A stretch of DNA of 64,000 bases from assembly GCF_900107165.1 (NCBI RefSeq), contig NZ_FNOY01000011.1, forward strand, positions 1 through 64,000, in the 5' to 3' direction. The notes under the pieces were generated by a model that was not told the origin of the DNA, ran no database searches, and worked only from the letters and a program-made list of their open reading frames with translations. The DNA comes from Nitrosomonas halophila. Lineage in GTDB: Bacteria; Pseudomonadota; Gammaproteobacteria; Burkholderiales; Nitrosomonadaceae. A program made the position numbers and the translations under genes. This document shows, piece by piece, positions 27,208 through 36,692 of the stretch (position 1 is its first letter; every line of letters begins with the position of its first letter).

Positions 27208-27531
27208 TCAGATGCCCTCGGTGCGTTTGCGCACAATGTCCGCCCTGATCTCATCGATATTTGCCCACAGCCTGGCTTCCAGCGCCGTCAATAAATCCTT
27301 GAGATCCTGATCGGCCAGTGCGCGGCGCAGGGCGTCGCCATTCAGTTGATAGGTTTCCGGATGCGAGCCAGGCACCTGCTCGAACAACCCGCCGCGATCC
27401 TCGCCCACTGCGACATTAATATCAATCGCTTGGCCTGGGTAGTAGTTAATGCCAACTATTTTCTCCTTGGTCGCCAAGTGGAATTGACGCGGACGGATAA
27501 GTACATTCGGTGCTGGTTTGGTTTCTGCCAT
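27208..27531 (-). CDS. Small phage tail-region protein, function unknown
   Basis: This 107-residue protein sits between the S74 fibre gene and the last tail gene, separated by only a few bases from both. It has a beta-rich N-terminal half (IVGINYYPGQAIDINVAVGE) and a helical, charged C-terminal half (LLTALEARLWANIDEIRADI). A fibre-associated structural or assembly role is plausible from position only. Confidence 0.6.
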   Translation of the reverse strand: MAETKPAPNVLIRPRQFHLATKEKIVGINYYPGQAIDINVAVGEDRGGLFEQVPGSHPETYQLNGDALRRALADQDLKDLLTALEARLWANIDEIRADIVRKRTEGI

Positions 27532-27544
27532 GTTATGTCTCCTG

Positions 27545-29203
27545 TTAGTTTAACGACGCCTCGACCGCGACCAGGCGCGCCGAGAGCTCTTGCACTGCAT
27601 TGACCAGAGGGGCGATCAATGACACATAATCGGTATTCTTTCTGCCATCCACGCCCTCCCAATAAAGGGCGTCATCCTGCCCCGGCAATAGCTGCTGGAT
27701 GTCATCGGACAGGAATCCGTGATAACGCAGCGCTGGGTTACTGATCAATCGGTACACCTTTGGCGCCAGCTGGTTGATAAACGCCAGGCCGAGCGGTTCT
27801 GTCTCAATATCCTGTTTGAGCCTGCTATCTGACGTTGATTGAATGGTGATCGATGAACCGGACCCGGTTGAGGTTACGCCGGAAATGCCGGACACATAAA
27901 TGTTAAAGTGGCTGCTGCCGACTGTCGCCGTCCCAGAATTGCTGCCGATTGTCCGGCAAAAGGATGTGGCGTGATAATTGTCCACGCGGTCTGCATTGAG
28001 ATTGGTCACAATGCCTGTGTTTGTGATCTGCATCGAACCCTCGACACGGAGAGCAGTGCCACTGGTAGACCTTGCCATCACACCAAATCCGCCAGACGAA
28101 TTGTTAACCCCCTCCACACCACGCCCACCAGAATTGAGCGATGACCCGTATACCCCGGTAGACGAGCTGCCGCCATAGGCCCACCCCTCCACTGCACGGC
28201 CATTGCCGGTATGTGTCGCCAATATTCCCGCATTCAATAACGAATTCGATCGGCAGTACACACCTCCTCTATTACTCAGTCCGCCAGGATTAAACACGCC
28301 CGCATAATATTGCCCGTCTGCCAGACCCTGGCCACGGAAAACCCCCTGTCCCGTAATATCTATCCCAGCGCTGCCGGTGATGCTCCCCGCGTTAACCGTC
28401 CCCAAATTGGCCGAAATCGCGGACAGCGTTGTCACGTTTATTTTGTCGGATGTGATGCTGTTGGATGCAATCCTGGCTGCGGCCAGCGTACCGACTGTTA
28501 TCTCGCTGGCGCTGATCGTGCCGCCCCGGCGCCATGTGCCGCCGATCCGGAACCACATGACATTGGTGCTGCTATTAAAATGCGCATCGCCATTCACACC
28601 CCCGCTGGGATTGCTGCTCGAAGTCGTAAAAAAATTGGTGGTTGCAGAGGCCGGCGGTTTGCTCCCGCCGATATTGCTGTAATCGAGATTGGTAATCTGT
28701 CCGCCACCCGCGCCGATCAGCTGTCCGGACGCGCTCAGCGACACATGCGCGCCCTCATAGGCGTCATTTTTGATCGTCCCAAGCGTGGTGCCGTCTACCG
28801 TCGAGCTGGCTGCGATGATGCTGCCGGCCTGGATCGTCCCCTTGATAATGGCATCCTCGGCAGTCAGCAACCCAGTGCTGGCGTTGATCGTCACCTTGGT
28901 TACGCCGCCACTGTTTTTGCCGATAATCCCGCCCGCGCCGATAAACACGCCGCCCGAGCCGGTCCCGGTTTTGAACAGGTTGGAAGCGGTCATCACGATT
29001 GAGGTCGCGCTGTTGCTCAGGATCGCCTCGGTTTCATCTCCTCCGCCCGAGGCATAGGCGGCATTGATTACATCTTGGACAGGGATCCCGTTCAGGGTGC
29101 CGACGACATCCCCAGCCACCCCGACATCGCTGGGCAACGTAACAGGCTCGGTCCTCGTGCCCGACATGATAAACAGATCACGATCGTTAACCGTCGTAGC
29201 CAT
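27545..29203 (-). CDS. Phage tail fibre with C-terminal S74 self-cleaving chaperone
   Basis: The 552-residue protein has a Gly/Ser/Thr-rich beta-helical shaft (about 60-430) with repeated TIxAGSI-type strands, and ends in an intramolecular chaperone domain. The S74 catalytic dyad is visible in STSDSRLKQDIE (Ser and Lys near 458-462), followed by YRLISNPALRYHGFLSDDIQ and a terminal coiled coil. The chaperone trimerises the fibre and then cleaves itself off. It overlaps the preceding tail gene by one base and determines host adsorption together with the propeller adhesin. Confidence 0.9.
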   Translation of the reverse strand: MATTVNDRDLFIMSGTRTEPVTLPSDVGVAGDVVGTLNGIPVQDVINAAYASGGGDETEAILSNSATSIVMTASNLFKTGTGSGGVFIGAGGIIGKNSGGVTKVTINASTGLLTAEDAIIKGTIQAGSIIAASSTVDGTTLGTIKNDAYEGAHVSLSASGQLIGAGGGQITNLDYSNIGGSKPPASATTNFFTTSSSNPSGGVNGDAHFNSSTNVMWFRIGGTWRRGGTISASEITVGTLAAARIASNSITSDKINVTTLSAISANLGTVNAGSITGSAGIDITGQGVFRGQGLADGQYYAGVFNPGGLSNRGGVYCRSNSLLNAGILATHTGNGRAVEGWAYGGSSSTGVYGSSLNSGGRGVEGVNNSSGGFGVMARSTSGTALRVEGSMQITNTGIVTNLNADRVDNYHATSFCRTIGSNSGTATVGSSHFNIYVSGISGVTSTGSGSSITIQSTSDSRLKQDIETEPLGLAFINQLAPKVYRLISNPALRYHGFLSDDIQQLLPGQDDALYWEGVDGRKNTDYVSLIAPLVNAVQELSARLVAVEASLN

Positions 29204-30675
29204 TAGATCAGCACCTCAACACTGACAGAACCCCGATCCCAATCGGGCAACAGCCCGACCACCATACCAGCTTTTCCGGCCGTCAACCCAAAGCGCGGGT
29301 ATTTCAGAAGCACGCCTTGCCCCAGCTCCATCGGCAACAGCCGTGCGACAGCATCGAATGTCACGATGAAACGGGGCACCTTGAACAAATCCAGCAAGCG
29401 GCTGGCTTCTGCCAGTACATCCTGCTCCGTTAAAAAATAAGTATCCATTTGCTGGGGTTCGGCGTCGAGCCGGTAATTTGCCCGTGTCGTGGCATCGCTC
29501 GCCGTAACGGTCAACCACTCCTTATCATAAAGATCCTTGTGCGCATTGGGGATGCGCGTATCCAGCGCATTCAGCACCGTCCAGTTTTTTGCAAACCCGA
29601 GCTTGAAGGCCGATTGCACGGGTAGTTTGCGGATAATCCGCATCGAACCCACGAGCACATCACTTGCCGTGATCTCAAACAGATCACCCGGTGGCGGCAA
29701 TTCGATCCTGACCAATCGCATCAACCCGGCCCGGCTCATGACCACCCTGGCCCCCACCGTCGCCGCGATCTCCCCGCACACCGCCAGCATATTCTCGCGG
29801 GCGGACAAATAAACGCCCAATGGCTGAGGGTGGGCCGCATCAAAGCCGGTCAGGTTAGCCGTGTCGAGGTCGCCGGCAGAAAACCGGTTCACCGTTTCCC
29901 CATAACCCGTCACCAGACGCTCGATGATTTTCCGGGCCGTGTTGTTCCAGGTGGCTGACGGCTTGTCTCCCTGCACGCTGGCCGTGATCTTGCCGAATGG
30001 CTGCACCGACAGCGTGAATTTGCCGGTTGCCAGCGCAGCCGTGGCAGCCACCGGCACGCCATTGTCGCGCACTTCGATCAATCTCTCGCTGGGGCCATCA
30101 TGGAACTGATACTCCAGCGTAGCCGGATTGGCCAACAGCGGGCTGAGATTGTGGCACTCGCCAAACGATAGCGGAATCAACTGATTCTTGTTCTGAGTCG
30201 ATCCGCCCAGCACGGCTTCCGAAACCGGCCCGTTCAGCCGCTGGAGCTTGTCGCGCAACTTGAGATTGAGCGCATCGCGTGCACGGCTGCCGATGTCCTC
30301 GACCACCCCCGAGAAAATCACCTCGAAATCCGCCCGCGCCCAGCGCACATCCCCCAACAAGACCACAGCGGGCCGGTTGCTCCAAATGTCGTTCAGCCAG
30401 TCGTCCAACGCCCCGTCCTGGTTGGCAAGCTCGATATCGCCAAACGACAGCGAAGCGGATGTCTCCAGCACACTCAGCCGCTCAACCAGCCGCACAGACG
30501 ACCCCACCACAATCGGGTTATAGACCGTATTGGCCGGCGCATCGGTGGCATTGGACCGGAATGGGCGGTTACTCAAATAGCGCACTGTCTCGACCCCGCC
30601 GACCCGCACCGCAACTTCGACCAGGATACAGCGCACCGCCGATGGATCTGACAGCCAATCAGTGAAGGCGCTCAT
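29203..30675 (-). CDS. Phage tail hub / tail-tip structural protein
   Basis: The 490-residue protein directly follows the tape measure gene (4-bp overlap), where siphophages of the B3/D3112 type encode distal tail and hub proteins. It is mostly beta (VRCILVEVAVRVGG at the start; FGLTAGKAGMVVGLLPDWDR near the end). A hub or distal tail role is inferred from order and size. Confidence 0.75.
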   Translation of the reverse strand: MSAFTDWLSDPSAVRCILVEVAVRVGGVETVRYLSNRPFRSNATDAPANTVYNPIVVGSSVRLVERLSVLETSASLSFGDIELANQDGALDDWLNDIWSNRPAVVLLGDVRWARADFEVIFSGVVEDIGSRARDALNLKLRDKLQRLNGPVSEAVLGGSTQNKNQLIPLSFGECHNLSPLLANPATLEYQFHDGPSERLIEVRDNGVPVAATAALATGKFTLSVQPFGKITASVQGDKPSATWNNTARKIIERLVTGYGETVNRFSAGDLDTANLTGFDAAHPQPLGVYLSARENMLAVCGEIAATVGARVVMSRAGLMRLVRIELPPPGDLFEITASDVLVGSMRIIRKLPVQSAFKLGFAKNWTVLNALDTRIPNAHKDLYDKEWLTVTASDATTRANYRLDAEPQQMDTYFLTEQDVLAEASRLLDLFKVPRFIVTFDAVARLLPMELGQGVLLKYPRFGLTAGKAGMVVGLLPDWDRGSVSVEVLI

Positions 30676-33600
30676 CGCATCACCGCCTTGGCCTGGTCGC
30701 GCCAGGCTGCGCTCCCGGCGATATCCTGATTGCTCTGGATAATCATTTCCGCATTCATGCGCTGCGATTCGACCGCGACATTGATCAAGGCGCTGGTCTG
30801 CTGGTTCTGCTCGCGCCTAAGCTCCGCCAGCTCGCGCCGTAGCTCGGCGATCTCTTGCGCCATGTCCCGCATATGGCTGGCTGGCGTGACCGCCTCCGCT
30901 GGGTGGAGCATCGCCAGCCCGCCCTTGTGCACGAAATCCGTGCCGCGCTCGAACATCGGCAGATTGTTTTGCCTGGCCCACTGCTCGATGTCCGCGTAGG
31001 GCAGGCCCGAAGCCGATGCAACCCGAGAAAGCGTGATGCCATATTCCTTGGCGGTATCGTAGATCAGGCGCGGATTGGCGATGTTCTGCCAGACGAAATC
31101 CTTGATCTGCTGATCCGATATCGACAACCCGCCGCTGCCCTGGCTGATCACTGATTGATTGACAGCCAGCGCCCCGGACAGCTGCGAGCCCGAAACACCA
31201 TGCTTGACCGCCGCGGCCAGAATCTCGTCGCTGGTGCGACCCGGCGCGCTGGCAAAATCCCGGATTGCCTGGTTGGATATGGCAGGATTGCCCGGCCCTT
31301 GCAACACCGCCGCGATCAGCTCGTTCATCAGCGATTTGACATCGCCCAGCTTGTCATCGATATCGACCAGCCTGCCGACCGATGCTTCCATTGCCAACAA
31401 CTGCCGCTTGGCAATCTCCGCCTCGGTGTCGGCCACTTTTGCGGCGGAATCCAGCACGCTTTTAACGAAATTGAAATCGGCCACATATTCCGCCGACGAC
31501 GCATTATATATTTGCGAGGCTTCCAGGAACGCTCGCGCCGATTCCGGCAACCGGCGCAGCGCATCCTGATCGCCCGCGTTCGCGCCCAGCCGGTCCTGGT
31601 TGAACTGACGGCGCGCTTCCTCCAATCTCTGCTGAGGCGTCAGGGGCGAAAGATTGCCCAGCGACAGCGCATCGCTGGCGCTGCGCAGGTTGGTGGCCAG
31701 ATCCTTGAACCGGTTGGCAACCCCTTCCAGCGCCGCGCGCTCCCGGTTGTACGCCGCCACTAGCGCGGAACGGGTCGAAGCAATCAGGCTTTCGGCGGCA
31801 GCCAAATCATAGGTGGCGTCCGTCGTATCCTGCAACGCCGGATAGAGCGCAGCCAGGCCGTCTTTCACCTGCACGAACAACGGCGCCACATTCAGCATCC
31901 CTTGCAGCATGGCCTGAGAGATGCCGCCCGCCTGGCCGAACGACATCACCAGATCGCGGAACTGCCGCTTGCTCATCTCGGCGGACAAACCCAGCCTGGC
32001 CATTTCCTCATCCAACCGTTCGATGCTGGGCTGCAAGCGCTCCGCCTCGGTCAGAAAATTATCCGAGAAGAACTGCGCCTTGATTGCCAGCGCATCGATG
32101 CCGCCGGCTGCATCGACAAATGCCGACCGTTGTTCGAACGACACGCTGCGCAGGAAAGCTTTGGTCCCGTTCAGGCTGTTGCCCAGCGCCGCACCGAGAC
32201 CGGCCAGCACATTGAACTCAGCGTTCAGCCGTGTCACCGTCTGCAATGCCGACTCGCCACGGCGGCTGAATGCATCCAGGCCCGGCACCAGTGAGCGCGC
32301 CATGGCATCCGATATGCGCTGAATCTCCTCGCCGATCTGCTGCTCGGTCAGGAACTGGCCGTTTTCCGAAACCAGGCGAATCTGGGTCTGGAACGCATTC
32401 AGTGTATCCGTGCTCAGGCCCAGATCCTCGCCCATCCGGTTGAGGCTGCTGCCAACTGAATTGACGGTCTCATCGATCAACCCGATCACATCCCTGGAAA
32501 CCCGCGCCAGATCGGCGGCATAGTCCAACAGCTTCTTGTTGTCGGTACTGATCTCGCCGGTCAGCGCATCGACACGCGCGAAATCGTTTTTGTTTGAGCG
32601 GAACAATCCCCCTTTGGCCCTGAAAGCGGTCGTGATGTCACCCGATTCGAACCCTTGCGCACCGATCGTGCCCTCAAGCGTGGTCGCGCGCTGCTTGAGC
32701 GGACCTCTGCCAAACATGGCATTGACCGCGCCCCCCAGCACTCCGCCAACCGCTGCGCCGACAGGCCCGGCAATGGCTGCGCCAATCGCCGCGCCCCCTG
32801 CGGATGATATCGTCCCGTTAATACCCGCTATCTGCTTGTCACCGGCCAGCATGGACCCAGCCATCACGCCAAATGCCCCCGCGCCCAGCGTGCTCGCTGC
32901 GCTTGAAAACGCCGACCCGGCAGATGTCATGAAAGGCATCCCGGAGCCGCCCATTTTGGCCGACAATCCCAGAGATTGCCCAATCCCGCTGGTTGCAAAA
33001 CTGCTGGCCAGGCTGCCGGCACCGAACCCGCCATTCAGCAGGCTATATGCGGAAGAACCCAAACTGGCCATGTCCAGCAGGCTGCCGCCCCCCGCAAAAG
33101 CGGAACTGGATCCCAGCCCCAACATGCTCCCCAACCCCAGCGAGCGCGCGAATTTCATAGCCGCGATTTCCGCGACCATCTGCCGTACCGCGTTGCCCAG
33201 ACCCGTCACCAGTCCTTTGAGTCCATTGCTAAAGGGATCGAAAAAGAACCGGGAGAAGGCCGTCTGGATATTGCGCGCGCCCTGAATGGCATACTGCTCG
33301 ATCGCGCTGAAGGCACGCTGACCTGTCTGGCTGGTTTGCAGAAACTGGGCCTCGGCATCCTTCAGCGCCCGGTTGTAGGTTTCCTGTCCCAGACCCTTCG
33401 CCAGCAAGCCATCCAGCTCCCGCACCCGGGCGGCGTATTTTTCCTGACCGGTCATCACGCTCTGGGTCACTTGCTCGATCTTGCGCTGCGCGGCTTCATG
33501 CGCCCGGACCGCCTCGGTCTGCTCGGCCAGCGCTCGGGTTTTTTCTTCCAGGGCGTCGATCTCCGGCCCGGCCAATTCCAACACGCCCAGCCGGGCGGCT

Positions 33601-34859
33601 TCCATGCGACGGATCTCAATGCTGTTGAGACCGAGCTGCTCCACCTCGCGCTTGAGCGCCGCCAGGAAACGCTGGCTCTCCGTGACCTGGCTCTTGGTCG
33701 CCTTGGTCATGGCCTCCTGGCTGTCGATCAGCGGTTTTCTGGCCGGGATCAACGCATTAGAGGATGCCTTCAGCTCCGCCTGGGTGCGGATCAGCTGCGC
33801 GAGTTCCCGGTTCAGCTCGCGCAGCTTGGCTTTCTCAAAATCTATTTCCTGCTGCGACACCACAAAACCAAACCGGCCAGCGCGACGCTTTTCCAGCTCC
33901 CTGAGGTTTTCCTCGGTTTTGATGATCTCGGTGCGCACTGCTTGAACACCGCCCAATGCCTGGGCGCCGGACATCCTGCGCAGCGATTCGGTCAGCCAGT
34001 CCACCGTTTCGGCCAGCTTGGTGAACACCCAGCCCGCTTTGTCGCCCACGCCCATGGCATCGTTCAGCGCCAGCTTCAGTTCCTGCCACGCCTGGCCAAG
34101 CGTGTCCACAGCTCCCGCGTAGCCCATCGCCTCGGCCTTCGCCACGCCGCCATACTGCCTGGACAGTTCGTCCAGGATCATCGCCTGGGCATCGGCCAGC
34201 TGGTTGGTTTCGACCAGCGTCTTGATCATCTCGCGCTGCGCATCGGTAAATGACACCCCAGAGCGGCGCAAGGCATTGATGCCTTCCACCGGCGATTCCA
34301 GCGCCTTGCCCAGTTGCGTCATGGCGCCGGTCAGCCCCTGGCCGGTCACGGTCGCAAGATCGGCCGCCAGTTCGGTCGCGCGCGTGAAGGTATCGCCAGA
34401 AACCGAGCGGAACGTCAGCAGGATTTGCTGCGCCTGCTCCACGCCCTCGGTCGATTGCAAGGTTGCACGCGCCAACTCTTTCGCCTGGTTGCGCAACTGT
34501 TCGGCAGTGAAGCCGGCCGTTTGCCCGGTCGCCTTGATGATCGCTTCCGTGCGCAGCAGGTTGCGCTGGGCCGTATCCGATTCCTGAATCATGCCTCTGA
34601 ATAACTGCATGCCAGCCAAGGCAATGCCGGAAGCGCCCAGCAAGGACAGGGCGCGCGCGGCACTTCCCAGCCCGCTGGTCAGGCTGCTCAGGTTTCTGAC
34701 ATAGCCGCTGGTCTGGCTGGCGGATTGCTCCATCTCCCGGCCGGTCTTGCGGGTTTCATCTCCCAGCCCCTTAACGGCCTCTTTCGCGCTCCGGGCTTCT
34801 CCGACCAAGCCCTTGCCGTCTGCTGTCAGCTTGACGCCGACTTCCAAATCATTGGCCAT
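30672..34859 (-). CDS. Tape measure protein
   Basis: At 1,395 residues this is the longest gene of the phage. The N-terminal part is helical with the tape-measure pattern (LVGEARSAKEAVKGLGDETR; QILLTFRSVSGDTFTRATEL), a Gly/Ala-rich hydrophobic stretch lies at about 590-720, and a coiled coil is near the C-terminus (MAQEIAELRRELAELRREQN). It sets tail length and is ejected with DNA. At about 0.15 nm per residue it implies a tail near 200 nm. It follows the frameshifted chaperone pair, the standard siphophage order. Confidence 0.95.
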   Translation of the reverse strand: MANDLEVGVKLTADGKGLVGEARSAKEAVKGLGDETRKTGREMEQSASQTSGYVRNLSSLTSGLGSAARALSLLGASGIALAGMQLFRGMIQESDTAQRNLLRTEAIIKATGQTAGFTAEQLRNQAKELARATLQSTEGVEQAQQILLTFRSVSGDTFTRATELAADLATVTGQGLTGAMTQLGKALESPVEGINALRRSGVSFTDAQREMIKTLVETNQLADAQAMILDELSRQYGGVAKAEAMGYAGAVDTLGQAWQELKLALNDAMGVGDKAGWVFTKLAETVDWLTESLRRMSGAQALGGVQAVRTEIIKTEENLRELEKRRAGRFGFVVSQQEIDFEKAKLRELNRELAQLIRTQAELKASSNALIPARKPLIDSQEAMTKATKSQVTESQRFLAALKREVEQLGLNSIEIRRMEAARLGVLELAGPEIDALEEKTRALAEQTEAVRAHEAAQRKIEQVTQSVMTGQEKYAARVRELDGLLAKGLGQETYNRALKDAEAQFLQTSQTGQRAFSAIEQYAIQGARNIQTAFSRFFFDPFSNGLKGLVTGLGNAVRQMVAEIAAMKFARSLGLGSMLGLGSSSAFAGGGSLLDMASLGSSAYSLLNGGFGAGSLASSFATSGIGQSLGLSAKMGGSGMPFMTSAGSAFSSAASTLGAGAFGVMAGSMLAGDKQIAGINGTISSAGGAAIGAAIAGPVGAAVGGVLGGAVNAMFGRGPLKQRATTLEGTIGAQGFESGDITTAFRAKGGLFRSNKNDFARVDALTGEISTDNKKLLDYAADLARVSRDVIGLIDETVNSVGSSLNRMGEDLGLSTDTLNAFQTQIRLVSENGQFLTEQQIGEEIQRISDAMARSLVPGLDAFSRRGESALQTVTRLNAEFNVLAGLGAALGNSLNGTKAFLRSVSFEQRSAFVDAAGGIDALAIKAQFFSDNFLTEAERLQPSIERLDEEMARLGLSAEMSKRQFRDLVMSFGQAGGISQAMLQGMLNVAPLFVQVKDGLAALYPALQDTTDATYDLAAAESLIASTRSALVAAYNRERAALEGVANRFKDLATNLRSASDALSLGNLSPLTPQQRLEEARRQFNQDRLGANAGDQDALRRLPESARAFLEASQIYNASSAEYVADFNFVKSVLDSAAKVADTEAEIAKRQLLAMEASVGRLVDIDDKLGDVKSLMNELIAAVLQGPGNPAISNQAIRDFASAPGRTSDEILAAAVKHGVSGSQLSGALAVNQSVISQGSGGLSISDQQIKDFVWQNIANPRLIYDTAKEYGITLSRVASASGLPYADIEQWARQNNLPMFERGTDFVHKGGLAMLHPAEAVTPASHMRDMAQEIAELRRELAELRREQNQQTSALINVAVESQRMNAEMIIQSNQDIAGSAAWRDQAKAVMR

Positions 34860-34860
34860 A

Positions 34861-35253
34861 TTATTTCCGGTTCAGCACGGGCAACGCCGCGTCCTCCATC
34901 AACATGATTTGCTCGAAAATCTCCCGCCGCAGCCGTCGCTTGACGCCCATCAGCCGCAAGGTGCTCTCGATGGCCGGGCGCTCGATGCCCAGGTACTGCC
35001 CGGACATGGAATCCATCCGCCAACAGTGGCGCAATGCCAGAAACATCCGCAACGCCTGCTCATTCTCTGGCCAGACTGCAAAGCCGTCATGTTCCGCCTC
35101 TTCGAATTGCGCTTCGTGTGTTGCCAGCGCCTGTTGCCAGTCTTCCGGATCCTGCGCCCGCGCATCCACCACTTCGGCGCGGACAGGCCGGGCCGCCCAG
35201 TGCCGGGCGGCATCCATCAGTTTTTTCTTGCGGCTGCCTTGCCAAAACTGCAA
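34861..35253 (-). CDS. Tail assembly chaperone, -1 frame part (gpT-like)
   Basis: The frame is open for 130 codons, but its ATG has no ribosome-binding site. Residues from about 12 onward (LMDAARHWAARPVRAEVV and following) are most likely made only as the C-terminal part of a frameshift fusion with the preceding gene. The heptamer A AAA AAC (35220-35226) and a hairpin (35192-35211) sit at the junction. The predicted fusion is about 231 residues. The helical, charged composition fits a chaperone that binds the tape measure protein encoded next. Confidence 0.85.
   Translation of the reverse strand: MQFWQGSRKKKLMDAARHWAARPVRAEVVDARAQDPEDWQQALATHEAQFEEAEHDGFAVWPENEQALRMFLALRHCWRMDSMSGQYLGIERPAIESTLRLMGVKRRLRREIFEQIMLMEDAALPVLNRK
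35192..35226 (-). promoter_or_regulatory. -1 programmed frameshift signal (slippery heptamer plus hairpin)
   Basis: On the minus strand the zero frame reads AGA AAA AAC TGA. The heptamer A AAA AAC occupies 35220-35226 in exactly the X XXY YYZ register. An 8-nt spacer (35212-35219) follows, then a perfect 7-bp hairpin GCCGCCC-GGCACT-GGGCGGC (35192-35211). Slippage by -1 joins the 112-residue frame to the next frame at Leu-Met-Asp. Tail-chaperone frameshifts of this kind are known from lambda G-GT and many other phages. A AAA AAC is less slippery in E. coli than A AAA AAG, so the efficiency is uncertain. Confidence 0.9.
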
Positions 35254-35555
35254 TCCAGATAGGCGCTGACCAAGGCCGTGCGCACATAGGGAATCCCGAT
35301 CAGCAATTCACGCCGTTCCTCGCTGTAGTCGAATGGATCGCCGTCCGGATCGGCCACGCCTTGCCAGCCAACCAGTACCCGGCGCAGCAAATCTTCGTCA
35401 TTGCCGCCATCTTGCTGATAAATGGCCGTGAATTCATTCTGCGGCAGCAACTCGAACTCGGCATCAAACGTGCTGCGTGTGATGCGCCCGCCATCTCTGG
35501 GAATGCTGACCGGAACCGGCCAGATAACTGTTTTCTGTTGCTCGATCTTGAACAT
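35217..35555 (-). CDS. Tail assembly chaperone, zero-frame product (gpG-like)
   Basis: This 112-residue protein lies between the tail tube and tape measure genes, the place of gpG in lambda-like tails. It has a beta-rich start (TVIWPVPVSIPRDGG) and a helical C-terminus (RRVLVGWQGVADPDGD; RTALVSAYLDCSFG). The stop codon immediately follows the slippery heptamer, so most ribosomes should end here and a minority shift frame to make the longer fusion. Confidence 0.88.
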   Translation of the reverse strand: MFKIEQQKTVIWPVPVSIPRDGGRITRSTFDAEFELLPQNEFTAIYQQDGGNDEDLLRRVLVGWQGVADPDGDPFDYSEERRELLIGIPYVRTALVSAYLDCSFGKAAARKN

Positions 35556-35585
35556 GCTTGTTGCCTCTTGTCTCGTGGGTGGGGG

Positions 35586-36518
35586 TTATTCGGTCGCCAG
35601 CGACCATTCGTCATCGCCCGCGTCGGTATGGCGCAGGTTCATATCCATGCTGAGCATGGCCATATTCGAATCTTCCGAGTAGCGCGGATTGGTCAGCTGC
35701 ACCTGGCCGGCATTGAACAGCACCTTGTTGCCCGCCTGGGTGCCATGCTCCAGCGCAATCACGCCCGTGTCGCCAGACCGGCAGATGCCGATGAAATCCT
35801 TGACCGCGACCAGCGGCAGCTCGATCGTCACTTGGCCTGATGACGAACGCCCGACATAGTGCATCGACTCCGAATTCGGCCGGTTCTTGTATTCGTTCTG
35901 GTTGCCTTGGGTGATCACCATCGACGCCAGCGGCGCGGCATAGCCATGAATGGTGAATGTCGTATTGGCCTTGGTCATGGCGCGCGCGGGCTGGAACGCC
36001 GACAGATCCGGCGCACCCACGCTGGCATCGGTCACTCCGCCATACAACCCTTCGAAGGTGCAGTGCAGGAGCGGCACCTGCCCTTCGTTGAAGCGCAACT
36101 CCCAGCTGCCGAACGCGCCCAGCATCTTGTGCATCAGGCCATCCCAGTTGTAATGGAAGGTCAGCGACTCTTCGCCGCCCGAGATCGGCAAATATGTCAC
36201 CGGCCCGGTCGTGGGCGTGATCGTCTGCGAGGCCGCGCAACCGCGCAGAATCGGCCCGTAGCCTGGCACATCAGCCACCGCGCCAGCGCCAGAGAGTTCG
36301 ATATCGAACTCCATGGTCATGGTCTCGCCGACATTGATCTGTCCCCGGTTGCCGAAGTAAGGCAGCGCCTGGTTGCGATCGATATAGCGGATATTGGCCG
36401 GCACGGCGCTGAAGTTGAGCACCGACATGGCATCCGTCCCCACCACGGGCGCGGCATCGGTGCCGTAAGTGGTTTCGACTTTCGCCAGGATGATTTTCTT
36501 ATTCGCTTTCAAGCTCAT
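35586..36518 (-). CDS. Phage tail tube protein
   Basis: The 310-residue protein has the tail-tube look: MSLKANKKIILAKVETTYGT at the start, a central beta-sandwich (SLTFHYNWDGLMHKMLGAFG) and an Ig-like segment. It follows a small DUF2635-like gene with ATGA overlap and precedes the frameshift pair. No sheath gene is present upstream, which argues for a siphovirus tail rather than the contractile tail of Mu. Confidence 0.88.
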   Translation of the reverse strand: MSLKANKKIILAKVETTYGTDAAPVVGTDAMSVLNFSAVPANIRYIDRNQALPYFGNRGQINVGETMTMEFDIELSGAGAVADVPGYGPILRGCAASQTITPTTGPVTYLPISGGEESLTFHYNWDGLMHKMLGAFGSWELRFNEGQVPLLHCTFEGLYGGVTDASVGAPDLSAFQPARAMTKANTTFTIHGYAAPLASMVITQGNQNEYKNRPNSESMHYVGRSSSGQVTIELPLVAVKDFIGICRSGDTGVIALEHGTQAGNKVLFNAGQVQLTNPRYSEDSNMAMLSMDMNLRHTDAGDDEWSLATE

Positions 36519-36691
36519 TGCGCATCCCCTCCTGTGTTCGTATTCATGCTGGCCTCATCCCATTGCGGTACCGGTGCCTCGTTCTGGGCTGGGGCCGGAT
36601 TCCGCCGCAGGCCATCGTGCGGCCGCCGCTGGCCCGTCTCGGGATCGACGATATACGCCCCGCCGCGCCCCTTGTATGCATCGTTAAACAT
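36515..36691 (-). CDS. Very small phage protein, DUF2635-like
   Basis: ATG 36691 with AAGGAG upstream opens 58 codons ending in the ATGA of the tail tube gene. The product contains AYIVDPETGQRRPHDGLRRN, resembling DUF2635 proteins found at the same place in Mu-like phages (DPxTG followed by a short linker). Function unknown; perhaps a tail-assembly accessory. The overlap and good ribosome-binding site support it as real. Confidence 0.75.
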   Translation of the reverse strand: MFNDAYKGRGGAYIVDPETGQRRPHDGLRRNPAPAQNEAPVPQWDEASMNTNTGGDAQ

Positions 36692-36692
36692 C

